Notes: generated by a model from the sequence alone, not told the origin. Shown: positions 16,902 through 26,545, counted from the first letter of the stretch. The stretch is 64,000 bases of DNA from Desulfovibrionaceae bacterium (GCA_910575755.1 CAJTFO010000002.1:124001-188000), one strand, 5' to 3'. Numbers and translations are program-made.

Positions 16902-17861
16902 CTATCGCACCTGGGTCAGAATCAGGGCCAGGGAGGCCAGCGCCGCGGCCCCGCCCAGCAAGTGAGGGATGCGCGTCAGCCGCAAACGGGCCATGACTGA
17001 TTCCACCACGCCCACAGCCGCGGCCAGGGCCAGAATTATCAGCAGACACAGCCCGGCCTGCTGCCAGAGCGGCAGCGGCGGCGTCAGCAGCCCTGCCGTG
17101 AGCGCGGCGAAAAACCACAGCTTGAGGGCCGCGCCGTAAACAATCATGGCCAGATTGGGACCGGAATGATCCAGCACCATGACTTCATGGATCATGGTCA
17201 GTTCCAGGTGGGTGTTGGGATCATCCACCGGAATGCGGCAGTTCTCCACCAGCAGCAGCACAAAGAACACCGCCGGGGCCAGCAGCAGTTCCGCGCGCCC
17301 CGCCAGCCAGGCTTCAGTGGCCTGGCCGCCGAACATGGCCGAAAGGGAAAGGGCGGCGACCAGCTCCGCACTCTGGCCCGTATGCCGGACGAGATCAAGA
17401 CTCAGGCTGGTCAGCATCAGAAAGACCAGGAAGAGCACGGGTTCGGCCAGGGCCGAAAAGGCGGCTTCACGGCTGGCCCCCATGCCCTCAAAGGATGAGC
17501 CGGTATCCAGAGCCGCCAGGATCAGGGCAAAGCGGCCCATGCCCAGCAGGTAGGCCGCCAGCAGAAAATCCCCGCCAAAGCCCAGCGGCGAGGGCGCGCC
17601 GCCCAGGGGCAGCAGGGCCAGGGCGCAGAGCGTGGCGGCCAGGGCCACACCGGGACCGGCGCTAAAAGTCCAGGTGGCCGTGCGGCCGATCACTTCGCCT
17701 TTGCGCAGCAGGCGGGCCAGATCATAGTAGGTCTGGAGCAGGGGTTTGCCTTGGCGACCCGCGAATCTGGCCTTGACCCGGTTAATGATGCCGGGCAGCA
17801 GCGGGGCCAGGATCAGCGCCAGGAAAAGCTGGATGAGGTAAAAGACCGTGCCCTGATTCAT
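16902..17861 (-). CDS. HyfC/HycD/NuoH-like membrane anchor subunit
   Basis: A 319-residue NuoH-type subunit (HycD/HyfC family) that anchors the peripheral arm. It shows PLLQTYYDLARLLRKGEV near residue 45, the conserved quinone-chamber-like loop in NuoH relatives. Later LVENCRIPVDDPNTHLELTM includes the acidic loop typical of the family (ExxRxPxDxPxxHxELT). Eight or so transmembrane helices are evident. The ATG overlaps the TGA of the HyfB-like gene as ATGA. A much longer open frame upstream in the same phase is a GC-driven shadow of the HyfB-like gene. Confidence 0.9.
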   Translation of the reverse strand: MNQGTVFYLIQLFLALILAPLLPGIINRVKARFAGRQGKPLLQTYYDLARLLRKGEVIGRTATWTFSAGPGVALAATLCALALLPLGGAPSPLGFGGDFLLAAYLLGMGRFALILAALDTGSSFEGMGASREAAFSALAEPVLFLVFLMLTSLSLDLVRHTGQSAELVAALSLSAMFGGQATEAWLAGRAELLLAPAVFFVLLLVENCRIPVDDPNTHLELTMIHEVMVLDHSGPNLAMIVYGAALKLWFFAALTAGLLTPPLPLWQQAGLCLLIILALAAAVGVVESVMARLRLTRIPHLLGGAAALASLALILTQVR

Positions 17862-19924
17862 GTGTGCAGCCCCCAGACCAGCAGGCCCACCACCGTGGCC
17901 AGAATATAGAGGATATAGAGGTGGATTTTGCCGTGCTGGATGATCTTGCAGGCATTGCACAGGCGTTCCACAGCCTCGAAGAGGGGCGTAAACAGGCCGC
18001 TGCGCAGCCTGTCCGGCGCGGTCACGTTCAGGGCCGCGCGGTCGGGGAAAAGGCCGCTTACCTGGCGGCGGCGAACCCTGAGGCCCATGACCGGGGCGAA
18101 AACCCTGGCCAGAGGCTCTGAAAAGGAGGCGTCCGTATACTGAATGCGCGGCGTGCCCGCCTGGAAGCCGCACCCCCATGTTTGTACAGATTGCGCCGTC
18201 CGCGCGACCGGCGCGCCGCGCCGCCGCAGCAGGAGGCGACGCGCCAGCAGCAGGGCCAGAGCCAGGCACAGACCCGCCGCGCCCAGCAGGGAAACCATGC
18301 CCAGGCTGCCCCGTACCTGTGCCCTGGCCTCCAGTGCGCCGGCCATCAGCCCGTCGGGCAGAGGCGCCGCGTTCAAAGCCGTGAATGAGGCCAGGCCGAA
18401 AAAGAGCGGCGCCAGCAGACCGCCCGCCACGCAGGCCAGGGCGGGCAGGCCCAGAGGCCAGAGCGTGCGCCAGGACGCGGCATGGGCGTTGGCCGCAAAG
18501 CCCGTGCGCGCCTCGCCCAGAAAGGTGATGCCGTAGGCCTTGGCGTAGAGGGCGGCGGCCAGGCCGCTGATCAGGGCCAGACCCGTCAGGGCCAGCAAAA
18601 GGCCCATCTGTCGTTCCACGCCGGGCAGCGAGGGGCCGTCCAGCATGGCCAGGGCCAGCACAAACTCGCCGGCAAAGCCGCTCAAGGGCGGCAGGCAGGC
18701 AATGGCCGCCGCGCCCAGGGCAAAGGCCGCACCCAGCAGGGGCAGGCGTTTTTGCAGGCCCCCCAGCAGTTCCATATGCACCGTGCCCGTGGCGTGCAGC
18801 ACTTCGCCCGCGCAGAGAAAAAGCAGGCCCTTGAAACCCGCGTGGTTGAGCATGTGCAGCAGCGCGCCCGTGAAGCCCAGCAGGGCTATCCAGGCGTTGC
18901 CGGAACTCTGGCCGATGAGCCCGGCCCCCACGCCCATGAACATGAGGCCCATGTTTTCCACGCTGGAATAGGCCAGCAGGCGTTTGAGATTGCTCTGGGC
19001 CAGCGCTTTCAGAATGCCCATGAGGCCCGTGGCCAGGCCCAGCAGCAGCAGGCTCCAGCCCCACCATTCGGGCGCGATCCACAGGGCCGACAGCACATTC
19101 AGGCTGCGCATCAGCCCGTAGAGCCCGGCATTGATCATGGCCCCGGAGAGCAGGGCCGACACATGGCTGGGAGCGGCGGGGTGCGCCTCGGGCAGCCAGA
19201 CGTGCAGGGGCGCGAGGCCCGCCTTGGCGCCAAAGCCCAGCACGGCCAGAATGAACAGCGCGGCCAGTACGCCGGGGCCGGCTTCGCGCAGGGCCTGGCC
19301 GCCCTGCAGGGCGGCCAGGGAGGTTGTGCCGGCGCTCTGCCAGAGCAGACCGAAAAAGGCGATCAGGGCCACGGCCCCCAGATGCGCGGCCACCAGATAG
19401 ACCCAGGATGCGTCGCGCACCTTGCTGTCGCCATCGTTGAAATCAATAAGAAAAAAGGGCGCCAGGGACATGATTTCCCAGGCCAGCAGAAAGAGCACGG
19501 CGTCGCGCGCGCTCATGACCACCACCATGCCCAGCAGGAGCAGGAGATAAAAGAACCAGTGCGCGCCCAGATTGTGCTCCCGCGGCGAGGTATGGCGCAG
19601 GGACAGACCGCCGGAAACGGCGCAGACCATGCCCAGACCAAAGACCGGCAGCAGAAAGATGCGGCTCAGCGGGTCAAGGCCCAGAACCAGAGCGCCGGCG
19701 GGCAGGCCCCAGGGCAGTTCCAGAATCAGGGTCGCGTCCCAGGGGCCGGCCGCCACGGCGCAAAGGCCCGTGAGGCAGCCCAGGGCCGCGCAGCATGAAC
19801 CCAGGCAGTTGGCCGTGCGACAGTTGGCGGCGCTGGGCGGACAAAAGGAGGCCAGAGCCGCCAGCAGCGCCGTGACCAGCGCGGCCGCCGCCAGTATCAG
19901 AATGGCCGTGAGAAACAGTTCCAT
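17858..19924 (-). CDS. HyfB/NuoL-like proton-translocating membrane subunit
   Basis: A 688-residue polytopic subunit matching HyfB/HycC in length. The antiporter core is explicit: LLAWEIMSLAPFFLIDFND with the conserved Glu, GAKAGLAPLHVWLPEAHPAA, SHVSALLSGAMINAGLYG, and AYSSVENMGLMFMGVGAG. The C-terminal ~100 residues form an extended segment (WGCGFQAGTPRIQYTDASF), a motif shared by HycC/HyfB proteins. It is the first gene of the six-gene complex and lies 22 nt downstream of uxs on the same strand. Confidence 0.9.
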   Translation of the reverse strand: MELFLTAILILAAAALVTALLAALASFCPPSAANCRTANCLGSCCAALGCLTGLCAVAAGPWDATLILELPWGLPAGALVLGLDPLSRIFLLPVFGLGMVCAVSGGLSLRHTSPREHNLGAHWFFYLLLLLGMVVVMSARDAVLFLLAWEIMSLAPFFLIDFNDGDSKVRDASWVYLVAAHLGAVALIAFFGLLWQSAGTTSLAALQGGQALREAGPGVLAALFILAVLGFGAKAGLAPLHVWLPEAHPAAPSHVSALLSGAMINAGLYGLMRSLNVLSALWIAPEWWGWSLLLLGLATGLMGILKALAQSNLKRLLAYSSVENMGLMFMGVGAGLIGQSSGNAWIALLGFTGALLHMLNHAGFKGLLFLCAGEVLHATGTVHMELLGGLQKRLPLLGAAFALGAAAIACLPPLSGFAGEFVLALAMLDGPSLPGVERQMGLLLALTGLALISGLAAALYAKAYGITFLGEARTGFAANAHAASWRTLWPLGLPALACVAGGLLAPLFFGLASFTALNAAPLPDGLMAGALEARAQVRGSLGMVSLLGAAGLCLALALLLARRLLLRRRGAPVARTAQSVQTWGCGFQAGTPRIQYTDASFSEPLARVFAPVMGLRVRRRQVSGLFPDRAALNVTAPDRLRSGLFTPLFEAVERLCNACKIIQHGKIHLYILYILATVVGLLVWGLHT

Positions 19925-19946
19925 GCGTTTTTCCGTGGCTGGCGGC

Positions 19947-20903
19947 TCAGGCCAGACCCTGCTTCAGTTGGCCTTCAAAGTAGGCTATGGTTTTCTTGAG
20001 GCCGTCTTCCAGCGGCGTCACGGGTTCCCAGCCCAGCATCTCGCGGGCCAGAGAAATATCGGGCCGGCGCTGTCTGGGGTCGTCGCCGGGCAGGGGTTCG
20101 TGGCTGATGACCGAACGGCTGCCGGTGAGGGCCACCACTTTTTCCGCCAGTTCCCTGATGGTGAATTCGCCGGGGTTGCCCATGTTCATGGGGCCGGTGA
20201 AGTCGTCGGGCGAGGCCATGAAGCGCAGCATGCACTCCACCAGATCGTCCACATAGCAGAAGGAGCGGGTCTGGCTGCCGTCGCCGTAAATGGTGATGGG
20301 CTCGTTTTTCAGGGCCTGAATGATGAAGTTGGAGACCACCCGGCCATCATTGGGGTGCATCTTGGGACCGTAGGTATTGAAGATGCGTCCCACCTTGATG
20401 GGCAGGCCCCCCTGGCGCAGATAGGCGAAAAAGAGGGCTTCGGCGCAGCGCTTGCCTTCGTCGTAGCAGGAGCGGATGCCGTTGGGGTTCACATGGCCCC
20501 AGTAGTCCTCGGTCTGCGGATGCACTTCGGGGTCGCCGTACACTTCGCTGGTGGAAGCCTGGTAAATGCGCGCGCCCAGCCGCTTGGCCAGGCCCAGCAT
20601 GTTGATGGCCCCGTGCACGCAGGTCTTGATGGTCTGCACCGGGTCGTGCTGGTAGTGCACGGGCGAGGCCGGGCAGGCCAGATTGTATATCTCGTCCACT
20701 TCCACATAAAGCGGAAAGGTCACGTCATGACGGATGAGTTCAAAGCGCCGGTTGTCCATGAGCGTTTCCACATTGGCCCGCGCGCTGGAAAAAAAGTTGT
20801 CCACGCAGAGCACTTCATGCCCCTGATCCAGCAGGCGTTCGCAGAGATGCGATCCCAGAAAGCCCGAACCGCCGGTGACAAGAACCCGTTTACGCAGATG
20901 CAT
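19947..20903 (-). CDS. uxs: UDP-glucuronate decarboxylase (UDP-xylose synthase)
   Basis: A 318-residue extended short-chain dehydrogenase that oxidises and decarboxylates UDP-glucuronate to UDP-xylose. The NAD motif is [14 protein letters not shown] and the catalytic pair is in [11 protein letters not shown] (YxxxK), with the STSEVYGDP Thr/Ser. The segments [25 protein letters not shown] and [17 protein letters not shown] are typical of Uxs rather than GalE. ATG at 20903 has a purine-rich GGGGGGA just upstream; the open frame extends upstream by 34 unconserved codons. The product presumably feeds surface glycan synthesis. Only 22 nt separate it from the Ehr-like operon. Confidence 0.9.
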   Translation of the reverse strand: MHLRKRVLVTGGSGFLGSHLCERLLDQGHEVLCVDNFFSSARANVETLMDNRRFELIRHDVTFPLYVEVDEIYNLACPASPVHYQHDPVQTIKTCVHGAINMLGLAKRLGARIYQASTSEVYGDPEVHPQTEDYWGHVNPNGIRSCYDEGKRCAEALFFAYLRQGGLPIKVGRIFNTYGPKMHPNDGRVVSNFIIQALKNEPITIYGDGSQTRSFCYVDDLVECMLRFMASPDDFTGPMNMGNPGEFTIRELAEKVVALTGSRSVISHEPLPGDDPRQRRPDISLAREMLGWEPVTPLEDGLKKTIAYFEGQLKQGLA

Positions 20904-21013
20904 GTTCCCCCCGGAAGAAGCTGTGGCGGAAGGCCGCCCGACGCCGCACAACGGCCATCTGTTTTCAAACGGACGGATTCTAGTCCAAACGACCGCCGCT
21001 GGCAATGCCGTAC

Positions 21014-21042
21014 TTGCCTCTGCCGCGTGCCGTTGCTATGTT
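21014..21042 (+). promoter_or_regulatory. Candidate promoter of tatD-like gene
   Basis: TTGCCT (21014-21019), 17-nt spacer ending in TGC (extended -10), TATGTT (21037-21042). The predicted leader is only about 10 nt, ending in AGG before the ATG at 21059. Confidence 0.42.
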
Positions 21043-21058
21043 TTCGCGCGAGGTACGC

Positions 21059-21889
21059 ATGGGACATAAAAAAACGGAGCGCATTGATCCCCTGACCCTG
21101 GCGCTGCCGCCGGGCGGGGTGGACAGTCACGCCCATCTGGACGGGCCTGAATTTGACCCGGATCGGGAGGAAGTTCTGGCCCGCGCCCGCGCCGCCGGCT
21201 TGTCCGGCGTGGGCAACGTCTTTCTGGGACCGGAGGATTTCACCGCGCGCCGGGCTGTGTTTGACCGGCATTCGGAAGTCTTTTTTCTGCTGGGCATCCA
21301 CCCCTGCGACGGGCAGCGCTGCACGCCGGAAAGCCTGGAGGCCATGCGCGCGGCCTTTGCCGCGGAGCCGCGCCTGCGGGCCGTGGGCGAGATAGGCCTG
21401 GATTTTCACTGGCAGGACTGCCCCAGGGAATTGCAGTTCAAGGCCTTTGCCGCGCAACTGGACATGGCCCGCCAACTGGACGCGCCCGTGGTCATCCACT
21501 GTCGCGAGGCGGAGGATGACTGCCTGATGACCCTGGAAGCGCGCGGCTTCGCGGGCTATCCGCTGCTCTGGCACTGCTTTGGCGGCGGCCCGGCCGTGGC
21601 CCGGCGCATTCTGAACAATGGCTGGCATATCTCCGTGCCCGGCCCGGTGACATACCCGGCCAATGCCGCGCTGCGCGAGGCTCTGCCCCTGATTCCGGCG
21701 GATCGCCTGCTGCTGGAGACCGATGCCCCCTATCTTGCACCCGTGCCCTGGCGCGGCAGACGCAACGAACCGGCCCTGACCGTGTTCACCGTCCGCACCG
21801 TGGCTGCGGCGCGCGGCGTTCCGCCGGAGGAACTCTGGCTGACCTGCGGGGAAAACGCGCGGCGTTTTTTCAGACTGGACGCGGCATGA
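21059..21889 (+). CDS. TatD family metal-dependent hydrolase
   Basis: A 276-residue TatD-like amidohydrolase-fold nuclease. Metal ligands are visible: VDSHAHLD (HxH), GEIGLDFH (Glu), VIHCRE (His), LLWHCFGG (His) and LETDAPY (Asp). Family members are 3'-5' exonucleases or DNases involved in repair and turnover. ATG at 21059 is chosen for the AGG 5 nt upstream and the conserved start of the domain; ATG at 21038 is possible. It is divergent from uxs, sharing a 155-nt intergenic region that contains its promoter, and is followed by a strong hairpin. Confidence 0.88.
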   Translation: MGHKKTERIDPLTLALPPGGVDSHAHLDGPEFDPDREEVLARARAAGLSGVGNVFLGPEDFTARRAVFDRHSEVFFLLGIHPCDGQRCTPESLEAMRAAFAAEPRLRAVGEIGLDFHWQDCPRELQFKAFAAQLDMARQLDAPVVIHCREAEDDCLMTLEARGFAGYPLLWHCFGGGPAVARRILNNGWHISVPGPVTYPANAALREALPLIPADRLLLETDAPYLAPVPWRGRRNEPALTVFTVRTVAAARGVPPEELWLTCGENARRFFRLDAA

Positions 21890-21922
21890 CCCAATGACCG
21901 ACGCATCTGAAAAAGCCTTGCG

Positions 21923-21949
21923 GGAGGCCGGGGCAATGCCCCGGCCTCC
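21923..21949. terminator. Bidirectional hairpin between tatD-like gene and gcvPB
   Basis: A perfect 12-bp GC-rich stem (21923-21934 with 21938-21949) with a 3-nt loop, placed between convergent genes. T-runs are short (TT after it on plus; a run of A residues about 10 nt before it). Terminator-like, probably used from both sides. Confidence 0.55.
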
Positions 21950-21979
21950 TTGCACATTCCATCTGCGGCGCGAACCGGA

Positions 21980-23428
21980 TTATGCCATATCTTCGGTGAG
22001 CACCATCTGGCGCGCGGCCGCGGTTTCATCCATGCGGCGCACCGGCAGACTGACAGGCGCATCGGTCAGGCTTTGCGGATCAGCCTTGCCCTGGGCCACT
22101 ATCTCGCGCAGGGCGTCCACATAGGCGTCCAGGGTTTCCTTGCTCTCGGTTTCCGTGGGTTCGGCCATCAGACATTCCTTGACGATCAGCGGGAAATAGA
22201 TGGTCGGCGCGTGGAAGCCGCGATCCAGCAGGGCCTTGGCAATATCAAGGGCGCGCATGCCTTCGGGCGCGGAGGCCACGAACTCATGGGCGCAGAAACG
22301 CCGGGCAAAGGGCACGTCCAGCACGTCTTCCAGGCGTTTTTTGAGATAATTGGCATTGAGCGCCGCATATTCGGAAGCGCGGGTCAGGCCTTCGCCGCCC
22401 AGCCGCAGCATGTAGGCCAGGGCTTTGACCACAACGCCGAAGCTGCCGTAGAAGGGGCCCATGTAGCCGATGGACTGCGGCAGATTGTACTCAAGACGGT
22501 AGCTGCCATCTTCACGCATGGCCACGCGCGGCGCGGGCAGGAAGGGCAGCAGGCGCTCGCCCACGCCCACCGGGCCGGCGCCGGGGCCGCCGCCGCCATG
22601 AGGGGTTCCCAGAGTCTTGTGTACATTGAGATGTACCACGTCAAAGCCCACATCGCCCACGCGCATCTTGCCCATGATGGCGTTCATGTTGGCGCCGTCA
22701 TAATAAAGCAGCGCGTCCACCTTGCGCAGTTCTTCCACAATGCGCGGCAGATGCACCTCCATGAGGCCCAGCGTGTTGGGGCAGGTCATCATCAGGCCGG
22801 CCACATCCTCGCCATGCGCGGCAAGGGCCGCCATCAGGGCTTCCGGGTCCACCATGCCGTCGCGGGATTCGATGTTCACGGTCTCAAAACCGGCCAGAGC
22901 GGCGGAGGCGGGATTGGTGCCGTGCGCCGCGTCCGGGATGAGCATCTTTTTGCGCGTGCGGCCCCTGGCCTTGTGGTAGGCGGCAATGAGCTTGACGCCC
23001 GTAAATTCGCCGTTGGCCCCGGCCATGGGCTGGAAGGTAAAAGCCTTCATGCCCGTGAGCTCGCACAGCCAGCGCTCGGTCTCATGGAGGCATTGCAGCG
23101 CACCCTGCGTGCAGGCCGCCCCGCGCGAAAGCTGGGCCAGCATGGGGTGCAGGCGGCTGAAGCCGGGCAGCGCGGCCACATATTCGGTGAACTTGGGATT
23201 GTACTTCATGGTGCAGGAGCCAAGGGGATAAAAATTGGCGTCCACACTGTAGTTGAGCCTGGAAAGCCCGGTGAAGTGGCGCACCACGTCCAGTTCCGAA
23301 CATTCGGGCAGGCGCGGCGGGGCCTTGCGCAGCAGGCCGGCGGGCAGCATGTCCGCGGCCCCGGGCGCGTCGGATTCTATCTCCCAGGCGCAACGGCCGG
23401 GTACGGATTTGGCGAAGATGGTTTTCAC
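21980..23428 (-). CDS. gcvPB: Glycine decarboxylase (P protein) subunit 2
   Basis: A 482-residue C-terminal half of the split glycine dehydrogenase (aminomethyl-transferring). It uses PLP to decarboxylate glycine and passes the aminomethyl group to lipoyl-GcvH. The PLP lysine lies in NVHKTLGTPHGGGGPG. GSCTMKYNP, FQPMAGANGEFTG and IPDAAHGTNPASA are conserved P-protein motifs. The start overlaps the gcvPA stop as ATGA, ensuring equal synthesis of both halves. It is the last gene of the gcv run. Confidence 0.95.
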   Translation of the reverse strand: MKTIFAKSVPGRCAWEIESDAPGAADMLPAGLLRKAPPRLPECSELDVVRHFTGLSRLNYSVDANFYPLGSCTMKYNPKFTEYVAALPGFSRLHPMLAQLSRGAACTQGALQCLHETERWLCELTGMKAFTFQPMAGANGEFTGVKLIAAYHKARGRTRKKMLIPDAAHGTNPASAALAGFETVNIESRDGMVDPEALMAALAAHGEDVAGLMMTCPNTLGLMEVHLPRIVEELRKVDALLYYDGANMNAIMGKMRVGDVGFDVVHLNVHKTLGTPHGGGGPGAGPVGVGERLLPFLPAPRVAMREDGSYRLEYNLPQSIGYMGPFYGSFGVVVKALAYMLRLGGEGLTRASEYAALNANYLKKRLEDVLDVPFARRFCAHEFVASAPEGMRALDIAKALLDRGFHAPTIYFPLIVKECLMAEPTETESKETLDAYVDALREIVAQGKADPQSLTDAPVSLPVRRMDETAAARQMVLTEDMA

Positions 23429-24756
23429 AGCAGACCTCCCACTGTTTCGGCCAGAAAGCCGATCTGGCGGCGGCTGTTGAGCTCGGTGCAGGCCAGCAGC
23501 AGCACATTTTCCATGCCGGGATAGTAGCGGCCCACGGGATAGCCCGGCACGCAGCCGTGACTGGTGAGCATGTCCACCAGAGGTTCGGCGGGTATGGGCA
23601 GGCGCAGGGCCACTTCATTGCCGAAGGGCGCGTCGTTGAGCAGCTCCACGCCCTTGAGGGCCGTGAGCCGCTCCACCGCATAGCGGGCCAGCGCCATGTT
23701 GTTTTCCGCCACACGGGTCAGCCCGGTCGGCCCCAGCAAACTCATGTGGATCAGGGCGCGCAAGGCGCAGAGAGCCTGATTGGAACAGATATTGGAGGTG
23801 GCCTTGGCGCGGCGGATGTGCTGCTCGCGGGCCTGGAGGGTCAGCACATAGCCGGTTTTACCGTCCAGATCCGTGGTGCGGCCCGCGATGCGGCCGGGGA
23901 ACTGGCGGATGTGCTCCTTGCGGCAGGCCATGACGCCCAGATAGGGGCCGCCGAAAGAAAGGGGCTGGCCCAGGCTCTGGGCTTCGGCCACGGCCACGTC
24001 GGCCCCCATTTCGCCGGGGGTTCTGAGCACGGCCTGCATGACCGGATACACGGAAATGACGCCGAAAGCCTTGTGCGCGCGGGCAGCGGCAAAAAGCTCG
24101 GTATAGTCCGCCACCGCGCCGAAGAAGTTGGGGTTCTGCACCAGAACCGCCGCGCAACTGTCGTCCACGGCGGCCACCAGCCCGGCCAGGTCGCTCACGC
24201 CGTCGCGCTGGCGCACGGTTTTCAGCTCCAGATCCAGGCTGGAGATGTAGGTTCCCAGCATGACCCGCCAGACGGGATTCACGGCCTCGTCCACCACCAG
24301 CACGCGCCGCCGGGTGGCGCGCACGGCCATCATGGCCGCTTCAAACAGGGCCGTGCCGCCGTCGTAGACCGAGGCGTTGGCGCAGTCCATGTCCATCAGG
24401 CGACTGACGGCGGTCTGAAACTCAAAAATGGCCTGCAAGGTGCCCTGGGAACACTCGGCCTGATAGGGCGTGTAGGCGGTATAAAATTCGCTGCGTCCTG
24501 CCAGGGCGTCCACGGCCCTGGGAATCTGGTGGGCGTAGTAGCCCGCGCCCAGAAAAGAAATCATGTCCGGGCTGTTTTTGGCGGCCAGATCCTCAAAATA
24601 GGCGCAGACCGCGGCCTCGCCCTGTCCTTTGGGCAGATTGAAGCTTTGGGGCCGCATATCCGGCGGGATGTCGGCAAAAAGATCATCCAGAGTGCGCACG
24701 CCGACCACGGAGAGCATTTCCTGAAGGTCGTCCGGCGTGTGGGGAATGTAGGGCAT
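23425..24756 (-). CDS. gcvPA: Glycine decarboxylase (P protein) subunit 1
   Basis: A 443-residue N-terminal half of the split P protein. It begins MPYIPHTPDDLQEMLSVVG, typical of GcvPA, and contains YAHQIPRAVDALAGRSEF, YTAYTPYQAECSQGTLQ and QTAVSRLMDMDCANASVYDG, all hallmark segments. It lacks the PLP lysine, which is in subunit 2. There is a 167-nt gap from gcvH, longer than elsewhere in the cluster; it contains no gene I can support. Confidence 0.95.
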   Translation of the reverse strand: MPYIPHTPDDLQEMLSVVGVRTLDDLFADIPPDMRPQSFNLPKGQGEAAVCAYFEDLAAKNSPDMISFLGAGYYAHQIPRAVDALAGRSEFYTAYTPYQAECSQGTLQAIFEFQTAVSRLMDMDCANASVYDGGTALFEAAMMAVRATRRRVLVVDEAVNPVWRVMLGTYISSLDLELKTVRQRDGVSDLAGLVAAVDDSCAAVLVQNPNFFGAVADYTELFAAARAHKAFGVISVYPVMQAVLRTPGEMGADVAVAEAQSLGQPLSFGGPYLGVMACRKEHIRQFPGRIAGRTTDLDGKTGYVLTLQAREQHIRRAKATSNICSNQALCALRALIHMSLLGPTGLTRVAENNMALARYAVERLTALKGVELLNDAPFGNEVALRLPIPAEPLVDMLTSHGCVPGYPVGRYYPGMENVLLLACTELNSRRQIGFLAETVGGLL

Positions 24757-24923
24757 AACTACTCCTCGACTTTGGGCGCGCCTGCGGCAATCCGCCCAAA
24801 GGCTGCCTCTTTAAAAACAAGGGATAACAACGCCCGCCGGAGAGGATGGCGCAACAAAAAACAGACGCAATCTCACCGGCAGGCGACAAAGGGCAGAGTG
24901 TGGACGGGGCCCAGGGCCAGACC

Positions 24924-25310
24924 CTAGTGGGCTTCAGTGGCGCAGAAGGCCTCATACGCCGCCGCGTCCATCAGCCCTTCCGGCTTGCCGGACAGCTTGA
25001 CGCGCACCAGCCAGCCTTCGCCGTAGGGGTCGCTGTTGCATTTTTCCGGGGCGTCCTCCAGGGCGGTGTTGACTTCCAGCACTTCGCCGTCCACCGGCGA
25101 AATCAGATCGCTGGCGGCCTTGACCGACTCCACGGAGCCGAATTCCTTGTCCGCGGCCAGAGTGTCGCCGGCCTGGGGCAGTTCCACATAGGTAATGTCG
25201 CCGAGGGATTCCTGAGCGAAAGCGGTGATGCCGATGACGGCCTGATCGCCTTCCAGGCGGGCCCATTCATGGCTTTTGCTGTAAAGAATGCCAGCGGGAG
25301 CGTTGGACAT
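24924..25310 (-). CDS. gcvH: Glycine cleavage system H protein
   Basis: A 128-residue lipoyl carrier that shuttles the aminomethyl intermediate between P, T and L proteins. The lipoylation lysine is in [22 protein letters not shown] at the start and [11 protein letters not shown] after the lipoyl hairpin are diagnostic. It lies between gcvT and gcvPA. The lplA gene two genes upstream could attach the lipoate. No lpd (L protein) gene is present in the window. Confidence 0.96.
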   Translation of the reverse strand: MSNAPAGILYSKSHEWARLEGDQAVIGITAFAQESLGDITYVELPQAGDTLAADKEFGSVESVKAASDLISPVDGEVLEVNTALEDAPEKCNSDPYGEGWLVRVKLSGKPEGLMDAAAYEAFCATEAH

Positions 25311-25387
25311 GATGTTTCCCCTTTATGTCTGAATGAAAAATGGTTGTTTTCGGGTCAAAAGGCCAGCGCGGGCGCAACGCCCGCGCG

Positions 25388-26470
25388 TTACTGCAATTTT
25401 TTGCGGGCCGTGCCGTCCTTGTAGAAGGGCAGCTCCACACGGCGGGCCGCCAGTTCGCTGCGGGCCGTGCGCACCACAAAATCCTCATGCCCGGCCTGCG
25501 CCGCGTCCACCCAGGCAAAGGCTATGACGCAGCCCAGCGAGGGCGCAAAAGAGCCGCTTGTCACCCTGCCTACCTCAGGGCCGCCGGGCAGGGCCAGAAC
25601 ATCGCCGTGGCGCGCGGCGCGGCGGCCTTCAATGCGCAGGGCCACCAGCATCTCGCGCACGCGCTGCGCGCCCTCCTTGCCCACATAGTCCGCCGTGCTG
25701 GTCAGCATGCGGCCCATGCCCGCCTCGGCCGGGGAGTGCTTGTCATCCAGGTCATGCCCGTACAGGGGCAGCCCGGCCTCCAGGCGCAGGGTGTCGCGCG
25801 CGCCCAGGCCCACGGGCTTGACCCTTTCATCCTTGAGCAGGGCCGTCCAGAATGCCTCGGCCCTGTCCCAGGGCAGGTACAGTTCAAAGCCCAGTTCGCC
25901 GGTGTAGCCCGTGCGGCTGACCAGCAGGGAACTGCCGTCAAAGCTCGTTTCCCGGAAGCCGAAATAGGGCAGGTCATGAAAATTCTCTTTGAGCAGGGCT
26001 TCCAGCACATCCACGGATTCCGGCCCCTGCAGGTCTATCTTGGCCGTGGCGGCGGAAAGGTCGGTCAGGGCCACGCCTTGGGGCAGGCGCTCGCGCAGGG
26101 CCGCGAAGTCCCCGGCGGCGCAGGCCGCGTTGACGACAATCATGAAGGCGTCCGGGCCAAAACGGTAGACAATGCAGTCATCCAGCACGCCGCCTTCGGC
26201 GTTGAGCAGAAAACCGTAACGGCATCTGCCCGGCGCAAGGGTGGCCAGATTATGACTCACCGCGCGGGACAGGGCGGCATCCGCGCCCGGCCCCTCAATG
26301 CGGAATTCGCCCATATGACAGATATCGAAAAGACCGGCATGCTGACGGGTGTGCTGGTGCTCGATCAGAATGCCTTCATACTGGATGGGCATGAGCCAGC
26401 CGGCGAAGGGAGCCATTTTGGCCCCGTGCGCCTCATGCCACGCGGTGAGCGGCGTACGCAGTTCCGACAT
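25388..26470 (-). CDS. gcvT: Glycine cleavage system T protein (aminomethyltransferase)
   Basis: A 360-residue folate-dependent aminomethyltransferase that releases ammonia from aminomethyl-lipoyl-GcvH and forms methylene-tetrahydrofolate. Conserved stretches: GAKMAPFAGWLMPIQYEG, AGLFDICHMGEF, VSRTGYTGELGFELY and GLGARDTLRLEAGLPLYGHD. AAGGAG sits just before the ATG. A plausible promoter lies about 76-104 nt upstream, so gcvT may start a transcript separate from lplA. Confidence 0.96.
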   Translation of the reverse strand: MSELRTPLTAWHEAHGAKMAPFAGWLMPIQYEGILIEHQHTRQHAGLFDICHMGEFRIEGPGADAALSRAVSHNLATLAPGRCRYGFLLNAEGGVLDDCIVYRFGPDAFMIVVNAACAAGDFAALRERLPQGVALTDLSAATAKIDLQGPESVDVLEALLKENFHDLPYFGFRETSFDGSSLLVSRTGYTGELGFELYLPWDRAEAFWTALLKDERVKPVGLGARDTLRLEAGLPLYGHDLDDKHSPAEAGMGRMLTSTADYVGKEGAQRVREMLVALRIEGRRAARHGDVLALPGGPEVGRVTSGSFAPSLGCVIAFAWVDAAQAGHEDFVVRTARSELAARRVELPFYKDGTARKKLQ

Positions 26471-26545
26471 GGGTTCTCCTTATGTGATCTTGAACGCGGC
26501 CGAAGCGGGCGCGGCCCGTCGCGGCAGCCTGTGATAGGCGCATGT

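Noticed and set aside
13320..19798. Several long plus-strand open frames opposite the Ehr-like genes
   Set aside because: Antisense shadows rich in Gln/Gly/Ala/His; the minus-strand subunits show family motifs and tight operon spacing.
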